Shown: positions 46,833 through 55,826, counted from the stretch's first letter. The stretch is DNA of 64,000 nt from Pelagibacterium nitratireducens (GCF_037044555.1 NZ_CP146275.1:1034501-1098500), one strand, 5' to 3'. The notes: generated from the sequence alone by a model not told the origin. Program-made: numbers and translations.

Positions 46833-47618
46833 GTGAACGGGGCAAGCGTAGTCGAAGCCGAGGGGCTCGGGCTGACATTTGAAACAGCCGACGGGCCGGT
46901 GCATGCGCTGTCCGACGTCAATCTGGCGATCTCCAAGGGCGAGTTCGTTTCGTTCATTGGCCCGTCGGGGTGCGGCAAGACGACGTTCCTTCGCGTCATC
47001 GCCGACCTCGAACAGCCGACAGCGGGCACGATCACCGTCAATGGCCACAGCCCCGAACAGGCGCGCAAGGATCGGTCGTACGGCTATGTCTTTCAGGCCG
47101 CTGCGCTCTATCCGTGGCGGACCATCGAGCGCAATGTGGGGCTGCCGCTTGAGATCATGGGCTATTCGAAGGCCGATCAGAAAAAGCGCATCGCGCGCAC
47201 GCTCGAGATGGTCAATCTTTCAGGGTTCGAGCAGAAATTTCCCTGGCAGCTTTCGGGCGGCATGCAGCAACGGGCCTCGATAGCCCGCGCGCTGGCCTTC
47301 GATGCCGATCTGCTGTTGATGGACGAACCGTTCGGGGCGCTCGACGAGATCGTGCGCGATCATCTCAACGAACAGCTTCTCGAGCTTTGGGCCAAGACCA
47401 ACAAGACAATCTGTTTTGTCACCCACTCGATCCCCGAAGCGGTTTACCTCTCGACCAAGATCGTGGTGATGAGCCCGCGTCCGGGCCGGGTGACCGATAT
47501 TATCGAAAGCACCCTTCCCAAAGAGCGCCCGCTCGACATCCGCGAGACCCCGGAATTCCTCGAAATTGCCGCCCGGGTCCGCGAAGGGCTGCGGGCTGGG
47601 CATTCCTATGATGAGTAG
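46833..47618 (+). CDS. ABC transporter ATP-binding protein (SsuB/ThiZ type)
   Basis: This ATPase is about 261 aa, with Walker A GPSGCGKTT, YGYVFQAAALYPWRTIERNV after the Q-loop, signature LSGGMQQRA, Walker B LLLMDEPFGALD and switch His in FVTHSIPEA. It is the SsuB/TauB/ThiZ class, which energises NMT1/THI5-type importers. There is no ATG start; GTG 46833 or the adjacent TTG 46830, both after AAGGGGA, are the best candidates. It continues the strand and probably the transcript of the dihydropyrimidinase operon (54-bp gap). Confidence 0.9.
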   Translation: MNGASVVEAEGLGLTFETADGPVHALSDVNLAISKGEFVSFIGPSGCGKTTFLRVIADLEQPTAGTITVNGHSPEQARKDRSYGYVFQAAALYPWRTIERNVGLPLEIMGYSKADQKKRIARTLEMVNLSGFEQKFPWQLSGGMQQRASIARALAFDADLLLMDEPFGALDEIVRDHLNEQLLELWAKTNKTICFVTHSIPEAVYLSTKIVVMSPRPGRVTDIIESTLPKERPLDIRETPEFLEIAARVREGLRAGHSYDE

Positions 47619-48489
47619 TGCGCGCCACAGCATCGTGCCGGTCGCGACGGTGGTGCTCGCCATCATCGCCATCTGGTATGTCGCGGCCATCATGCTCAAC
47701 CTGCCCTGGCAACAGGGCGTTTATGCGCGGGGCGACGGCGTTGCGGTCGGGCCGTTACAGTTTCTGAGCGATATCTACTCCCAGCAGCGCCCTGTGCTGC
47801 CGGCGCCCCATCAGGTGGCTGTCGAATTTTACAATTCGGTGTTCAATGCCAACCCTTCCACCCCGCGCAGCCTGATCTTTCACGCCTGGATCACCCTTTC
47901 GGCGACCGGGCTGGGGTTCATCTTCGGCACGCTGCTGGGGATCGGGCTGGCGGTGCTTATCGTCCACAACCGGGCGATGGATCGCTCGCTGATGCCCTGG
48001 ATCATCGCCAGCCAGACCATCCCCATTCTTGCCATTGCGCCAATGGTGGTGGTGGTGCTCAATTCGGTGGGGCTGACCGGGCTGATCCCCAAGGCGCTGA
48101 TTTCGACCTATCTTTCGTTCTTCCCCGTCGTCGTGGGCATGGTCAAAGGCTTTCGCAGCCCCGAAGCGATCCATCTCGATCTGATGCGCACCTATAACGC
48201 CTCGGGCAATCAGGTGTTCTGGAAGCTGCGCTGGCCGGCGGCCATCCCCTATCTTTTCACCTCGATGAAGGTGGGCGTTGCCGCCTCATTGGTTGGCGCC
48301 ATCGTCGGTGAATTGCCGACGGGGGCTGCGGGCGGGCTCGGTTCGCGCCTGCTGGCCGGGTCGTATTACGGGCAGACGACGCAAATCTGGGCGGCGCTCT
48401 TGATGGCTGCGGCGCTTTCGGCGGCACTGATCTTTGCGATTGGCGCCATCCAGTCGCTCACTTCGAAAATGATGGGAGCGCCCGCGTGA
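47608..48489 (+). CDS. ABC transporter permease (SsuC/ThiX type)
   Basis: This 293-aa membrane protein has several TM helices and a permease core with EAA-like loop (IHLDLMRTYNASGNQVFWKLRWPAAIPYLF, given in pieces). An N-terminal extension of about 90 residues between TM1 and the core is periplasmic-looking. The start ATG-ATG overlaps the ATPase stop by 11 nt. First of two permeases in a putative pyrimidine or pyrimidine-precursor importer. Confidence 0.87.
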   Translation: MMSSARHSIVPVATVVLAIIAIWYVAAIMLNLPWQQGVYARGDGVAVGPLQFLSDIYSQQRPVLPAPHQVAVEFYNSVFNANPSTPRSLIFHAWITLSATGLGFIFGTLLGIGLAVLIVHNRAMDRSLMPWIIASQTIPILAIAPMVVVVLNSVGLTGLIPKALISTYLSFFPVVVGMVKGFRSPEAIHLDLMRTYNASGNQVFWKLRWPAAIPYLFTSMKVGVAASLVGAIVGELPTGAAGGLGSRLLAGSYYGQTTQIWAALLMAAALSAALIFAIGAIQSLTSKMMGAPA

Positions 48490-49358
48490 ACGGCTGGATC
48501 ATAACGGCGCTGGCGGTCTGGCTGGCCGGGTGGGGGATCAACGAATTTCTGGTGCGGATCGGAACGCGCGACCGCGTTGCGGCGAGCGCCATCAACATTG
48601 CCGTGCCGGTGATTTTCGGCGTTGTCCTTTTGGTCGTTTGGGAAGGGCTGGTGCGGGGGTTGAACGTTCCCGCCGTGCTGCTGCCGCCGCCATCGGTGAT
48701 CTGGGAGCGGCTCTTGGCCTCGATCCCCAATCCGATCTGGCCCGATTTCCAGCAAACATTCCTCAAATCGGTTTTGATCGGCTATGCCATCGGCTGCGGG
48801 TCGGCGTTCATCGTGGCCGTCGCCATCGACCGCTCGCCCTTTCTCAAACGCGGGTTGTTGCCAGTGGGCAATTTCGTCTCCGCTCTGCCGCTGGTCGGTA
48901 TCGCACCGATCATGGTGATGTGGTTCGGGTTCGACTGGCAATCCAAGGCCGCCGTCGTGGTCGTGATGACGTTCTTTCCCATGCTGGTAAACACCGTGGC
49001 GGGGCTGAACGCCACCGGGGCGATCGAAAAAGACCTGATGGCAACCTATGCGGCCAGCTATTGGCAGACCCTCGCAAAATTGCGCTTGCCCATGGCATGG
49101 CCCTTCATCTTCAATGCGTTAAAGATCAATTCGACGCTGGCGCTCATCGGGGCCATCGTCGCCGAGTTTTTCGGCACTCCAGTCGTGGGGATGGGGTTCC
49201 GGATATCCGCGGCCATCGGACGGCTTCAAGTCGATATGGTCTGGGCCGAGATCGCGGTTGCCGCGCTCGCCGGCTCGCTGTTCTACGGGGTGATCGCGCT
49301 GATCGAAAGGGCGGTTACCTTCTGGCATCCTTCAGTTCGTGGGGGACGGGGAGGCTAG
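48486..49358 (+). CDS. ABC transporter permease (SsuC/ThiX type)
   Basis: This 290-aa membrane protein starts with GTG in a GTGA overlap with the previous stop. The TM core has LLPPPSVIWERLLASIPNP and an EAA loop (IEKDLMATYAASYWQTLAKLRLPMAWPF, in two pieces). It pairs with the previous permease as a heterodimer. Its TAG stop codon is the first part of a RIME-like repeat (CTAGAG), so the native 3' end may have been replaced by the repeat. Confidence 0.87.
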   Translation: MNGWIITALAVWLAGWGINEFLVRIGTRDRVAASAINIAVPVIFGVVLLVVWEGLVRGLNVPAVLLPPPSVIWERLLASIPNPIWPDFQQTFLKSVLIGYAIGCGSAFIVAVAIDRSPFLKRGLLPVGNFVSALPLVGIAPIMVMWFGFDWQSKAAVVVVMTFFPMLVNTVAGLNATGAIEKDLMATYAASYWQTLAKLRLPMAWPFIFNALKINSTLALIGAIVAEFFGTPVVGMGFRISAAIGRLQVDMVWAEIAVAALAGSLFYGVIALIERAVTFWHPSVRGGRGG

Positions 49359-49460
49359 AGCGTGTCCAGCAAAAGTGGAAACGGTTTTGCGGTTCGGACA
49401 CGCGACAAAACAAGGGCTTAGAGCCAAGGATTTGAGTCAATCAAATCCTGAACGGCTCTA
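49355..49460 (+). repeat. RIME-like intergenic mosaic repeat, copy A (short form)
   Basis: The element begins CTAGAGCGTGTCCAGCAAAAG, continues with GGAAACGGTTTTGCGGTTCG and GACACGCGACAAAACAAGGG, and ends with the hairpin AGAGCC-n-GGATTTGA / TCAAATCC-n-GGCTCT. An inverted longer copy lies at 58059-58185. Copy A lacks a 23-24-nt internal block that copy B has after AGCAAAAG. The opening CTAG contains the permease stop codon. Confidence 0.88.
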
Positions 49461-49570
49461 GGGACGAAACCATTCCGTTCTCCGCGCGGCAAACGCGGGG
49501 GGCGGGGAGACAAGGGATGGTTTGTGTCCGGCATGGCGCCGGGCAGCCATCGAAAAGCAAGGGGAACATC

Positions 49571-50566
49571 ATGAAAGCTCTTAAAATCGCGACCCTGGCC
49601 GGAATGCTTCTGGGGTCGGCCAGCCCGGCCTTCGCCCAGGATCTCTATCCGGTGACCTTCCAGCTCAAATGGGTCAATCAGGGCCAGTTCGCCGGTTATC
49701 TGGTGGCCAAGGATATGGGCTATTACGAAGACGCCGGTCTCGACGTCACCATCAATCCCGGCGGCCCCGACATTGCCCCCGAGCAGGTGATTGCCGGCGG
49801 CGGTGCCGATGTCATCACCACATGGATGGCGGCGGGCCTTGCGGCGCGTGAACGCGGCGTGCCGCTGGTCAATATTGCCCAGCCCTTCGCCACCACGGCG
49901 CTCGAAATGGTCTGTTCGGAAGAAAGCGGGGTGGAATCCACCGCCGATTTCCCCGGCAAGACGCTGGGCGTATGGTTCTTTGGCAATGAATATCCGTTCT
50001 ACGCCTGGATGGCCCAGCTCGGGCTGTCGACCGATGGCGGGGATGACGGGGTCGAAGTGCTGCGGCAGGCGTTTTCGGCCGATCCGTTGCTCCAGAACCA
50101 GGCGGACTGCATTTCGGTCATGCGCTACAACGAGTACAAGCAGGTGCTCGATGCGGGCATTCCCGAGGACAGCCTGACGCTGTTCAACTTCGCCGATGAA
50201 GGCGTGGGCATGCTCGAAGACGGCCTTTATGTCATGGAAGACCGGCTTGAAGATCCCGAGTTCGTCGAGGCGATGGCGGCATTTGTCGAAGCCTCGATGG
50301 CGGGCTGGGAATATGCCGCGGCCAATCCCGAGGAAGCCGCCGAGATCGTCATCAACAATGACATGTCGGGTGCCCTGACGCTGGAGAGCCAGGTCTATCA
50401 GGTCAACGAGGCGGCAGCGCTTGTCGGGGACACGCCGGCCCTCGATGTCGAAGCTTACGACCAGACCGTCGCAACGCTGCTCTCGGCGGTCTCCCCGGAC
50501 AATCCGGCGATCACCGAAGAGCCCGAAGGCGCCTATACCACGGTTGTCACCGACGCCATCGAATAG
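49571..50566 (+). CDS. ABC transporter substrate-binding protein, NMT1/THI5-like
   Basis: This 331-aa precursor has signal peptide MKALKIATLAGMLLGSASPA, then FAQ. An NMT1 domain follows (VTFQLKWVNQGQFAGYLVAKDMGYY at residues about 29-53, given as start and end; then GLDVTINPGGPDIAPEQVI, and GKTLGVWFFGNEYPFYAWM). This class binds hydroxymethylpyrimidine, riboflavin-related or other pyrimidine-like ligands. Together with dihydropyrimidinase next door that suggests uptake of a pyrimidine. It is the last gene of the ATPase-permease-permease set, separated by the repeat, and ends in a strong terminator. Confidence 0.88.
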   Translation: MKALKIATLAGMLLGSASPAFAQDLYPVTFQLKWVNQGQFAGYLVAKDMGYYEDAGLDVTINPGGPDIAPEQVIAGGGADVITTWMAAGLAARERGVPLVNIAQPFATTALEMVCSEESGVESTADFPGKTLGVWFFGNEYPFYAWMAQLGLSTDGGDDGVEVLRQAFSADPLLQNQADCISVMRYNEYKQVLDAGIPEDSLTLFNFADEGVGMLEDGLYVMEDRLEDPEFVEAMAAFVEASMAGWEYAAANPEEAAEIVINNDMSGALTLESQVYQVNEAAALVGDTPALDVEAYDQTVATLLSAVSPDNPAITEEPEGAYTTVVTDAIE

Positions 50567-50590
50567 CCGGCGCCTATCGGTTCGGATGAA

Positions 50591-50618
50591 AGAGGCGGAA
50601 CCTTCCGCCTCTTTTTTT
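50591..50618 (+). terminator. Intrinsic terminator of the pyrimidine/importer operon
   Basis: AGAGGCGGAA and TTCCGCCTCT form a perfect 10-bp stem with a 2-nt loop followed by seven T residues. It starts 25 bp after the binding-protein stop codon. Confidence 0.93.
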
Positions 50619-50774
50619 ATTCGCTTGTTGCATTTTGCCTCTCCAAATCGACCTGCAAACACGATAGAGCGGAAACAAGGTTGGGGCCGCGCAGGGATGT
50701 GGGCGCGCGGTAATCATCAAGAGACAGTGCGAACGAAGTGCCCGGGATGGTGGCGCTTCGGCGCATATGAAAAT

Positions 50775-50788
50775 CCAAAACGTTTTGG
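50775..50788. promoter_or_regulatory. LacI-family type operator upstream of thuA-like gene
   Basis: CCAAAACGTTTTGG is a perfect 14-bp palindrome with the central CG typical of LacI/GalR-family operators. It lies 34 bp before the thuA-like start. No LacI-family regulator gene is in the window, so the cognate protein (a ThuR-like regulator is plausible) would be elsewhere. Confidence 0.6.
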
Positions 50789-50821
50789 CTCGCGGCAGGG
50801 CCGCGACAGGAGTGATGGACA

Positions 50822-51607
50822 ATGACGATCAAGGCGCTCGTCTGGGGCGAGAATGTTCACGAGCAGAAAAGCGACGTGGTGGCCGAACTCTACCCCGAGG
50901 GCATGCACGCCCAGATCGCCAGATTGCTGGCCGAGGACGCCGGCATCTCGGCCGATACCGTGGTGCTGCAGGAGCCCGAGCATGGGCTGACCGACGCCGT
51001 TCTGGCCGATACCGATGTTCTGTTGTGGTGGGGCCATGCGGCGCATGGGGATGTCGATGATGCCATCGTCGAGCGTGTGGCAAAGCGCGTCTGGGAGGGC
51101 ATGGGGCTGATCCTTTTGCACTCGGCGCATTTTTCCAAGATCTTCAAACGGTTGATGGGCACGCCCTGCGCGCTCAAATGGCGTGAGGCGGGCGAGCGCG
51201 AGCGGCTGTGGGTCGTCAATCCGCGCCATCCGATTGCCGAAGGACTCGGTGAATATTTCGAGCTGGAAAACGAGGAAATGTACGGGGAACCGTTCTCGGT
51301 GCCCGAACCGCTTGAAACCGTGTTCATCTCCTGGTTCCAGGGCGGGGAGGTGTTCCGTTCGGGGCTGACCTATCGGCGCGGGGCCGGCAATATCTTTTAC
51401 TTCCGGCCGGGGCACGAAACCTACCCCACCTATCACGATGCGACTGTGGGCAAGGTTTTGCGCAATGCGGTCAGGTGGGCGCACAACCCGCAAGGGCGGT
51501 ATGTGGCCGTTCACGATGCACCAAACGTGCCGGTGGACAAGGCGCTCGAAAAGATCGAGGAACGCGGCGGCAAGTTGCACAAGGCAGGTGAAGAAGGCTT
51601 CCGCTAG
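50822..51607 (+). CDS. thuA: ThuA-like trehalose-utilisation family protein
   Basis: This 261-aa protein has a class I glutamine-amidotransferase-like ThuA fold: [12 protein letters not shown] at the start, [33 protein letters not shown] and the C-terminal [21 protein letters not shown]. In Sinorhizobium ThuA and ThuB act together in trehalose/maltitol/sucrose conversion through 3-keto intermediates. The start has AGGAG. It is followed 45 bp later by a ThuB-like dehydrogenase. The sugar transporter genes normally linked to thuAB are not in this window. Confidence 0.85.
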   Translation: MTIKALVWGENVHEQKSDVVAELYPEGMHAQIARLLAEDAGISADTVVLQEPEHGLTDAVLADTDVLLWWGHAAHGDVDDAIVERVAKRVWEGMGLILLHSAHFSKIFKRLMGTPCALKWREAGERERLWVVNPRHPIAEGLGEYFELENEEMYGEPFSVPEPLETVFISWFQGGEVFRSGLTYRRGAGNIFYFRPGHETYPTYHDATVGKVLRNAVRWAHNPQGRYVAVHDAPNVPVDKALEKIEERGGKLHKAGEEGFR

Positions 51608-51652
51608 GAAGCGCCACACCTTTCATTTAAACCTCTATCGCGGGAGCGCAGC

Positions 51653-52699
51653 ATGCGTCTTGTGATCCTTGGCACGGGCAATATGGCCTCCAGCCATGCG
51701 GCGCATTTTGGCGCCATCGATGGTGTGGACATCGTCGGAGCAGTCGATCTCGATGCCGAGCGCGCCCAGCGCTTCGCCCAGAGCTACGACATTCCGCGCA
51801 CCTTCACCTCGCTCGACGAGGCCCTCGATTGGGGCCAGTTCGATTCGATCGCCAATGTGACGCCCGACCGGTTCCACTTCGAAACCTCGATGAAGGCGAT
51901 CGCGGCGGGCAAGCATGTGTTTTGCGAAAAGCCGCTGGCCACCCATTACGGGCATGCCGAGGGCATGGCCGACGCTGCCGAGGCGGCCGGACTGGTCAAT
52001 ATGGTCAACCTCACTTACCGCAATGTCGCCGAATTGCAGAAATTCCGGCAGTTGGTCGATGAGGGTGCCATCGGCGAGATCAAGCATGTGGAGGCCAGCT
52101 ATCTGCAAAGCTGGCTGGTCTCGAAGGCCTGGGGCGACTGGCGGACAGATCCGACATGGCTGTGGCGGCTCTCGACCGGGCACGGTTCGAACGGCACGCT
52201 GGGCGACATCGGCATTCATATCCTCGATTTCGCGTCCTTTGGCATCAACGCCCCGGTTGCCTCGATGTTCTGTCGGCTCAAGGCCTTCGACAAGGATCCG
52301 GATGGGCGGATCGGGGACTATGTTCTCGATGCCAATGACAGCTTCACCATGAGCCTCGAATTCGGCTCGGGCGCTCTCGGTGTGGTCCATGCGACGCGCT
52401 GGGCCTCGGGGTATCTCAATACGCTTCGCCTGCGGGCCTATGGGGACAAGGGCGGGCTGGAAGTCCAGCATGGCATGAACGGGTCCTCGCTGCAGATGTG
52501 TGCGGGCGAGGATGCGGAAATCGCCCACTGGCAGGAGGTGCCGGTCGAGCCGGTGCCGACCAATTATCACCGTTTCGTCGAGGCCGTTCATTCGGGCGTC
52601 AATGGCGATCCGAGCTTCCGCTATGCGGCGGACATGCAAAAGGTGCTCGATCTGGGGTTCGTTTCCGATCAGGAGCGCAAGGAGATCGTAGTAGGGTAA
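51653..52699 (+). CDS. thuB: Gfo/Idh/MocA-family oxidoreductase (ThuB-like)
   Basis: This 348-aa NAD(P)-dependent oxidoreductase has an N-terminal Rossmann fold (VILGTGNMASSHAAHFGAI) and the conserved GKHVFCEKPLATHYGHA with the catalytic-region EKP. The C-terminal GFO_IDH_MocA domain has GHGSNGTLGDIGIHILDFA. Pairing with a ThuA homologue supports a ThuB-type sugar dehydrogenase role; the exact substrate is not visible. A bidirectional terminator follows before the convergent nucleotidase gene. Confidence 0.87.
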   Translation: MRLVILGTGNMASSHAAHFGAIDGVDIVGAVDLDAERAQRFAQSYDIPRTFTSLDEALDWGQFDSIANVTPDRFHFETSMKAIAAGKHVFCEKPLATHYGHAEGMADAAEAAGLVNMVNLTYRNVAELQKFRQLVDEGAIGEIKHVEASYLQSWLVSKAWGDWRTDPTWLWRLSTGHGSNGTLGDIGIHILDFASFGINAPVASMFCRLKAFDKDPDGRIGDYVLDANDSFTMSLEFGSGALGVVHATRWASGYLNTLRLRAYGDKGGLEVQHGMNGSSLQMCAGEDAEIAHWQEVPVEPVPTNYHRFVEAVHSGVNGDPSFRYAADMQKVLDLGFVSDQERKEIVVG

Positions 52700-52789
52700 A
52701 TCCCCTCTCCGATTGCATCCCGGCGATAGCCGGGGACGCGCAGAAGATCAGGGCATGGCCATACGGATGCTGAGCGGCTCCGGAAAAGG

Positions 52790-52818
52790 AAAGGGCGCGT
52801 CCACTGGACGCGCCCTTT
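52790..52818. terminator. Bidirectional terminator between thuB-like and 5'-nucleotidase genes
   Basis: AAAGGGCGCGTCC and GGACGCGCCCTTT form a 13-bp perfect stem with a 3-nt loop, bounded by A and T runs so that it works on both strands. It serves both convergent genes. Confidence 0.85.
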
Positions 52819-52842
52819 GTGCATGATGGATAAGCCTTTTGC

Positions 52843-54456
52843 TTATTCGATGATCGTGATGCGACCGTCGGTGTAGGGGGTGTATTCACCGCCCTGTGCC
52901 GCGATGTAATCGGCCAGAACCTGCTCGAGTGGCGGGCCGAAATCGTAGGGGTTGTCGCCTTCTGCAAAGGTGCCGTATCCGTCGCCGCCACCACGCATGT
53001 AATTGTTGGTGACGATGGTGTAGGTGGCGTCTTCATCGATCGGCGCCCATTCCCCGCCTTCATCGACCATCACGTCGCTGATGCGTTCGCCAACCGGGTT
53101 GGCCAGGGTGTAGGAATATTGCAGCCCGGCAACCTGCGGGAAGCGGCCAGCGCCGTTTTCGATGTCGGAGACACCGTTTTCAAGCGCGTCGATCACATCG
53201 GCACCCGAGATTTCGACGGTGGCCAGCGTGTTGGAGAAGGGCAGGACCGTCAGCACTTCGCCCATGGTGATCTCGCCTTCGTCGATCGACGCGCGCAGAC
53301 CGCCGCCGTTCTGGATGGCGATCGTGGCTCCGCTACCGGACGCTGCATCGAGAATGGCGTCGGCGACGAGGTTGCCCATCGAACATTCTTCGACGCGGCA
53401 AACTTCGCGGCTGCCTTCGATCGGTGCCGTCGTCGTGCCGATCACTTCGGCCATCAGCTCCTGGAGCGGCTCTTCGAGCTCGGCGAGGCGGGTGACGTAT
53501 TCCTCATAGGGCTCAACCGAAGCGTCGATGAGGATCGGGTCGCCCTCGGCCGAGGTCACATTGCCTTCGGCGTCGAAGGTGACGGTGAGATCGCCCAGGT
53601 ACTTGCCATAGGAATAGGCAGTGACGACCGGCACTTCATTGCCGTCGACCCCGTTGATCATGGTCGGATAGCCGCCTGCGGCGCCTTCGTCGGTGTTGGA
53701 GAGCAGTGTGTGCGAGTGACCGCCCACGACCACGTCAACACCGGGGACATTGGATGCGATTTCCTGATCCTGGGCAAAGCCAACATGGGTCAGCGCGATG
53801 ATCTTGTTGATGCCTTCGGCGGTCAGGGCTTCGGCCTGTGCCGTGAGGCTGTCGATGACGTCTTCGAACTCGACATTGTCGCCGGGTGAGGAGGTTTCAT
53901 CGGTGTCTTCGGCGAGCGCCGAAATGAACCCGACCTGTTCGCCGCCGATCTCCATGACATGGGTGCCCGGAAGACGGCCTTCGAGAAGCGGCTCGTTTTC
54001 GACATTGGTGTTGCCGGAAATCAGCGGGTACTCGATGGCGTCGAGCAGAGCGGCCAGTTCTTCCGGTCCATCGTCGAACTCGTGATTGCCGACGGCCATA
54101 AGGTCGATCCCCAGGCCATTGGAGAATTCCGAGACGATCTCGCTGCGATACTGGGTGTAGAACAACGAACCCTGGAACCAGTCGCCGGCGTCGAGCAGAA
54201 CGACGTTTTCGCCTTCGAGCTCGGCGCGCTTGTCTTCGATCGCGGTCTTGACGCGGGCGATGCCACCAAAGCACTCACCGGCGGCGTCCGTTTCCGCGTC
54301 GCAGTTCGAGTCCGAACTGGTGATCGGGCCGAAGCGCGAATGGAAATCGTTGAGGTGGAGGATGTTTAGCGTGAATTCGCCTTCCTGCGCACTGACGGGG
54401 CCGGTAAGGCCAACGGTCAGTGCCAGCGCGGAGGCGCCGAGCAACAGATGTTTCAT
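52843..54456 (-). CDS. ushA: Periplasmic 5'-nucleotidase / UDP-sugar hydrolase family protein
   Basis: This 537-aa precursor has signal peptide MKHLLLGASALALTVGLTGP, then VSAQ. A calcineurin-like phosphoesterase domain follows, with metal ligands D37 and H39 (HLNDFHSRFG), D89 (LLDAGDWFQG), N124-H125 (AVGNHEFDDG) and VVGGHSHTLL. The C-terminal 5_nucleotid_C domain has IQNGGGLRASIDEGEITMG and LPFSNTLATVEISG for nucleotide binding. It releases nucleosides and phosphate from extracellular nucleotides. Upstream sites resemble RutR and PHO operators. The symbol is by family; substrate range is not certain. Confidence 0.9.
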   Translation of the reverse strand: MKHLLLGASALALTVGLTGPVSAQEGEFTLNILHLNDFHSRFGPITSSDSNCDAETDAAGECFGGIARVKTAIEDKRAELEGENVVLLDAGDWFQGSLFYTQYRSEIVSEFSNGLGIDLMAVGNHEFDDGPEELAALLDAIEYPLISGNTNVENEPLLEGRLPGTHVMEIGGEQVGFISALAEDTDETSSPGDNVEFEDVIDSLTAQAEALTAEGINKIIALTHVGFAQDQEIASNVPGVDVVVGGHSHTLLSNTDEGAAGGYPTMINGVDGNEVPVVTAYSYGKYLGDLTVTFDAEGNVTSAEGDPILIDASVEPYEEYVTRLAELEEPLQELMAEVIGTTTAPIEGSREVCRVEECSMGNLVADAILDAASGSGATIAIQNGGGLRASIDEGEITMGEVLTVLPFSNTLATVEISGADVIDALENGVSDIENGAGRFPQVAGLQYSYTLANPVGERISDVMVDEGGEWAPIDEDATYTIVTNNYMRGGGDGYGTFAEGDNPYDFGPPLEQVLADYIAAQGGEYTPYTDGRITIIE

Positions 54457-54593
54457 GATCCCTTGTTCCCTTTGTCATCGAGACGCTTACCACGCCTCTA
54501 TTCCATGCCTTTGCGACGGTCGTGTTACAGCGCCGAAGTTGTGCACATGGGAGCAAAGTCAAACACGTTTGCCCGGAGAGGGAAAGCAAAAGT

Positions 54594-54609
54594 TTGACCG
54601 GGTGGTCAA
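54594..54609. promoter_or_regulatory. RutR-like operator upstream of the 5'-nucleotidase gene
   Basis: TTGACCGGGTGGTCAA matches the RutR consensus TTGACCA-n2-TGGTCAA at 13 of 14 fixed positions and is nearly symmetric. It lies 138 bp upstream of the nucleotidase start, in the gap after the nrsF-like gene. Regulation by the rutR product 14 kb away is inferred. Confidence 0.6.
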
Positions 54610-54611
54610 TT

Positions 54612-54630
54612 TATGACGATCCTGTCACAG
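54612..54630 (-). promoter_or_regulatory. PHO-box-like direct repeat upstream of the 5'-nucleotidase gene
   Basis: On the minus strand this reads CTGTGACAGGATCGTCATA. It matches the PhoB box CTGTCATA-n-CTGTCATA at 13 of 19 positions, with the two half-sites in correct spacing. 5'-nucleotidases are common Pho-regulon members, so phosphate control is plausible. The match is moderate. Confidence 0.35.
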
Positions 54631-54635
54631 GCGCC

Positions 54636-55277
54636 TTACCACCGCAGGAGCGTCCGTCCCAGCAGCGCGCCAGACAGCGCGACCAGTCCCACCCCCACCG
54701 AGTACCACAGGGCGAGAAACAGCAGCCCGTTTTCACCGCAATGGAACGCATAGACCGATGCCCCCGCGCCACCGGAGGCCAGCCCGGCAGCCAACCCGGC
54801 CAATGTGGGGTTGGCCGGGGCCAGGCGCCGCATTGCTGCCAGCATGATGGTGAGTACGGGAGCAGAGAAGGCGATTATGAAGAACGGGCACACCAGTGCA
54901 GTGCCACCAAAGGCCAGAACGGGCCTTATCGCTTCGGACGCATTGCCCCACTGCCAGAGACCGCCGGCCAGGGTGAGGAGGAACACGCCGCCGACGGCCC
55001 ACAGGCCCGACCAACTGCTTTTCTCCGGGCGCGACAGCGCCATGGCCGCTGTAAGCCCCAACAGGGCAAGCACGCTGGTATAGCCGAGCTTGATCCAGAA
55101 CATGGCGGTGCCCGGCGCCGTCAGGATGTCGGCGCGCAGACCGATCGACGGCACCATAATGGCTGCTGCGATCATGATGCCGGCGGTCACGGCGCCCGCC
55201 AGCATCCAGCTCAGCGCGCCTCGTGGTGTTGGGCGCAAATCGTCGACAAGGCGGTCAATGAGATCGGGATTGGTCAT
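54636..55277 (-). CDS. nrsF: NrsF-like membrane anti-sigma factor (DUF1109)
   Basis: This 213-aa protein has six predicted TM helices and a short cytoplasmic N-terminus (MTNPDLIDRLVDDLRP), the DUF1109/NrsF pattern of negative regulators of SigF. FWIKLGYTSVLALLGLTAAM and the late FHCGENGLLFLALWYSVGVGL (Cys in the fifth helix region) are family features. Cysteines in Caulobacter NrsF are needed for stress sensing. Its start overlaps the sigma gene stop by 4 nt. It should hold the ECF sigma factor inactive at the membrane until oxidant or metal stress. Confidence 0.85.
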   Translation of the reverse strand: MTNPDLIDRLVDDLRPTPRGALSWMLAGAVTAGIMIAAAIMVPSIGLRADILTAPGTAMFWIKLGYTSVLALLGLTAAMALSRPEKSSWSGLWAVGGVFLLTLAGGLWQWGNASEAIRPVLAFGGTALVCPFFIIAFSAPVLTIMLAAMRRLAPANPTLAGLAAGLASGGAGASVYAFHCGENGLLFLALWYSVGVGLVALSGALLGRTLLRW

Positions 55278-55816
55278 CGTCTGTCTCCCGCAAAACGCGC
55301 CATGAGCGCTTTCAAGCCCCGATGGATGGCGATTTTTGCCGCGCCCTCGCTGATGCCATGGGCCGATGCGGCTTCGGCCACCGAAGACCCTTCGACCTTG
55401 ACCTTGCGGATCAGGGTCGAAGTGCGCTCGGGCAGGGTGCCAAGCACCCTTTCGAGATCGTGGGCGGCCAGTTCTCCGGCCGGCGCGCCTCCGGTCATCT
55501 CATCATCGAGCGGTACGGTTGGGCGGATGGAATGGCGGCGCAGATGATCGACGAGTTTGTAATGGGCAATGGCGTGCACCCAGGCGGTGAAGGGCCGGGC
55601 TACGTCGTAGGTCAGACGTCTTGTGTGCACGGCCAAAAGTGTCTCCTGAATCAGATCCTCGACATGGGCCGCGTGGGTCGGAGCCAGCCGCCTGCCAAAA
55701 TAGATGCGCAGATAATGGGTCAATTCGACAAGAAGCTGCCGATAGGCCGGCTTGTCGCCCTCGAGAGACGACAGCACGAGCGCGTGGAGCCGCGTTTCGA
55801 GTGAATCCATATGCAT
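55274..55816 (-). CDS. sigF: ECF sigma factor, SigF-like
   Basis: This 180-aa ECF sigma factor has region 2 (about 20-85: HVEDLIQETLLAVHTRR, FTAWVHAIAHYKLVDHLRR) and region 4 (about 120-175: VLGTLPERTSTLIRKVKVEGSSVAEAASAHGISEGAAKIAIHRGLKAL, in pieces). It partners with the NrsF-like gene downstream. Start codons ATG 55816 and ATG 55810 are both possible: AGGAG lies 4 or 10 nt upstream respectively. A SigF-type promoter ends only 10 bp before 55816, so the mRNA may be nearly leaderless. The divergent genes encode its probable regulon. Confidence 0.9.
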   Translation of the reverse strand: MHMDSLETRLHALVLSSLEGDKPAYRQLLVELTHYLRIYFGRRLAPTHAAHVEDLIQETLLAVHTRRLTYDVARPFTAWVHAIAHYKLVDHLRRHSIRPTVPLDDEMTGGAPAGELAAHDLERVLGTLPERTSTLIRKVKVEGSSVAEAASAHGISEGAAKIAIHRGLKALMARFAGDRR

Positions 55817-55826
55817 CAGGCTCCTA

